DNA from: SABI01 sp963663665
GTDB lineage: Bacteria > Spirochaetota > Spirochaetia > Sphaerochaetales > Sphaerochaetaceae
Direction: 5' to 3'
NCBI GenBank assembly: GCA_963663665.2
Contig: CAXXKP010000009.1
Location: 434,001 to 498,000 of the forward strand
Length of the DNA: 64,000 nucleotides
This document shows positions 63,076 through 64,000 of this stretch, in pieces (position 1 is the first letter of the stretch; the number at the start of each line of letters is the position of its first letter). A program made the translations under genes and the position numbers. The notes beneath the pieces were generated by a model. It ran no database searches. It was not told where the DNA came from and saw nothing but the letters and a program-made list of their open reading frames with translations.

Positions 63076-64000
63076 TTGAGATTCATAATCTCTCTCGCAT
63101 TCAAAAACTTAACTCGTTATAAAAGAAGAACTCTGATTACCAGTATTGCCATAGCACTAGGACTGATGATGTTTATCTTGGTTGATTCCTTACTTTTAGG
63201 GACTATTGAAGAATCGGTAAGAAACCTCAAATGGTATGAAACCAGTAGTGCACGAATAATGCATAAAGAGTATTGGAATGACAAAATGTTGATGCCGATA
63301 GATAAATCAATTCAAGATCCTGATGCAATGATTGCCTCATTAGCTCAAGAAGGAATTACAGCTACAAAAAGAACCACTTTCACAGCTGAGATGATCCTTA
63401 ACAATATTGATTTTAAGGAAGAAGGGAATTTGAGCGTAATTGTTAATGCAATAGACCCTCTAACTGATAACGATGTTTTTCGTATTGAAAATACACTTAT
63501 TGCTGGAAGATTAATCTCACCAAACGAAAATACTGTTAATATAGGTAGTTGGTTTGCTGAAGATATCGGAGCAAAAATTGGTTCCTACATTACCTTAGTG
63601 ACTAGAGGCAATGGAGGATTCTATGAGGCTATGGATCTAGAAATCGTTGGAATCATCAACTGTCCTAATCCCAATGTGAATAGGACGCTATTGATGATGC
63701 CTATCGATACAGCAAGTGATTACCTAGCTATGGGCGATACTTCTACAGAAATAGATATTCTCTTATCAGACTTATCAGATGTCGATAAAGGGATTTCTCA
63801 TATTAAGGAGTATTTAAATTTAGAAGATACTGATTATACAATTAAAGATTGGAAAGACCTTGCTCCCGACTTTATAGCCGTCTCTGGTGCTGACAAAGGC
63901 GGAAGCGTAATAATTCTTTTCTTAGTTTTCATCATTGCCGCAGTTGGGATATCAAATACAATGCTGATGGCTATGTACGAACGAATCAGAGAACTAGGAA
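63076..64000 (+). CDS. FtsX/MacB-like ABC transporter permease (3' end cut by window edge)
   Basis: From a TTG at 63076 with GGGAGG five bases upstream, the frame is open to the end (about 308 residues visible). The N-terminal membrane helix with a basic lead (LAFKNLTRYKRRTLITSIAI) is followed by a large extracytoplasmic domain of the MacB core type (about 40-270) and a second helix near 277. The sequence after it (NTMLMAMYERIRELG) is the FtsX-domain start. The protein would work with an ATPase not seen before the edge. Sixty-three bases separate it from the SPFH gene, so it may share the operon. Confidence 0.85.
   Translation, partial: MRFIISLAFKNLTRYKRRTLITSIAIALGLMMFILVDSLLLGTIEESVRNLKWYETSSARIMHKEYWNDKMLMPIDKSIQDPDAMIASLAQEGITATKRTTFTAEMILNNIDFKEEGNLSVIVNAIDPLTDNDVFRIENTLIAGRLISPNENTVNIGSWFAEDIGAKIGSYITLVTRGNGGFYEAMDLEIVGIINCPNPNVNRTLLMMPIDTASDYLAMGDTSTEIDILLSDLSDVDKGISHIKEYLNLEDTDYTIKDWKDLAPDFIAVSGADKGGSVIILFLVFIIAAVGISNTMLMAMYERIRELG

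Noticed and set aside
1..64000. CRISPR arrays, insertion sequences, prophage genes
   Set aside because: No regularly spaced repeats, transposase, integrase or phage gene was seen on reading through the window.

Overview
This 64 kb window is AT-rich (low GC by eye) and gene-dense. It comes from a bacterium with an outer membrane. Both ends cut through genes: an MscS channel at the left edge and an FtsX/MacB-like permease at the right edge. The gene set includes two tripartite RND pumps with TolC partners, a KtrAB potassium system, an NQR-type sodium pump, ferredoxin-linked 2-oxoacid oxidoreductase, fused GGDEF/HD-GYP proteins with a 5TM-5TMR-LYT sensor, glucuronate isomerase, and sucrose synthesis. 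This suggests an anaerobic or microaerophilic, salt-exposed organism, and Spirochaetota is my best guess. That placement is an inference from gene content: there is no rRNA or tRNA in the window to confirm it.

Layout. 1-4.9 kb: MscS, small enzymes (Cof-type HAD, DUF89), DUF3783, a beta-barrel protein and a YgbA-family protein. 5-12.6 kb: a large exported gluzincin-like protein, aconitase, and a bifunctional sucrose-phosphate synthase/phosphatase. 12.6-27.3 kb: a tandem UspA protein and two RND efflux operons pointing at each other around a shared terminator. 27.3-32.5 kb: a probable SOS-type mutagenesis operon (DUF72, ImuB-like dead Y-polymerase, DnaE2-like polymerase) behind a perfect 11-bp-arm palindrome that lies in its promoter, which appears to give a leaderless mRNA. 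32.9-37.2 kb: nqrBCDEF without nqrA, followed by an unrecognised 156-aa gene. 37.2-42.8 kb: three consecutive c-di-GMP signalling proteins. 42.8-47.7 kb: a 2-oxoacid:ferredoxin oxidoreductase operon with a fused beta-gamma subunit, divergent from an acyl-CoA synthetase. 47.8-54.8 kb: a DUF438/hemerythrin-like/PAS protein, pgl-zwf, a serine-palmitoyltransferase-like enzyme, a DNA-deoxyinosine glycosylase, uxaC and a small Xre regulator. 54.8-61.4 kb: an acyltransferase, a 587-bp non-coding stretch with an ORF relic and a strongly structured RNA candidate, an Uup-type ABC-F protein with an unannotated 58-aa gene in front, a rhodanese lipoprotein, and ktrAB. 61.5-64 kb: a YtrA-type GntR regulator, an SPFH protein and an ABC permease in one operon.

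How the genes fit together. Aconitase plus the ferredoxin-linked 2-oxoacid oxidoreductase could supply part of a TCA route and reduced ferredoxin. The NQR-like complex would turn NADH oxidation into a sodium gradient. KtrAB, MscS and sucrose synthesis form an osmotic-adaptation set. Zwf/Pgl and UxaC feed sugar catabolism. YgbA and the hemerythrin/PAS protein hint at nitrosative or redox sensing. The most interesting items are the palindrome-controlled leaderless mutasome operon, the nqrA-less NQR operon with its unknown partner, and the structured RNA locus at 56.56-56.75 kb.
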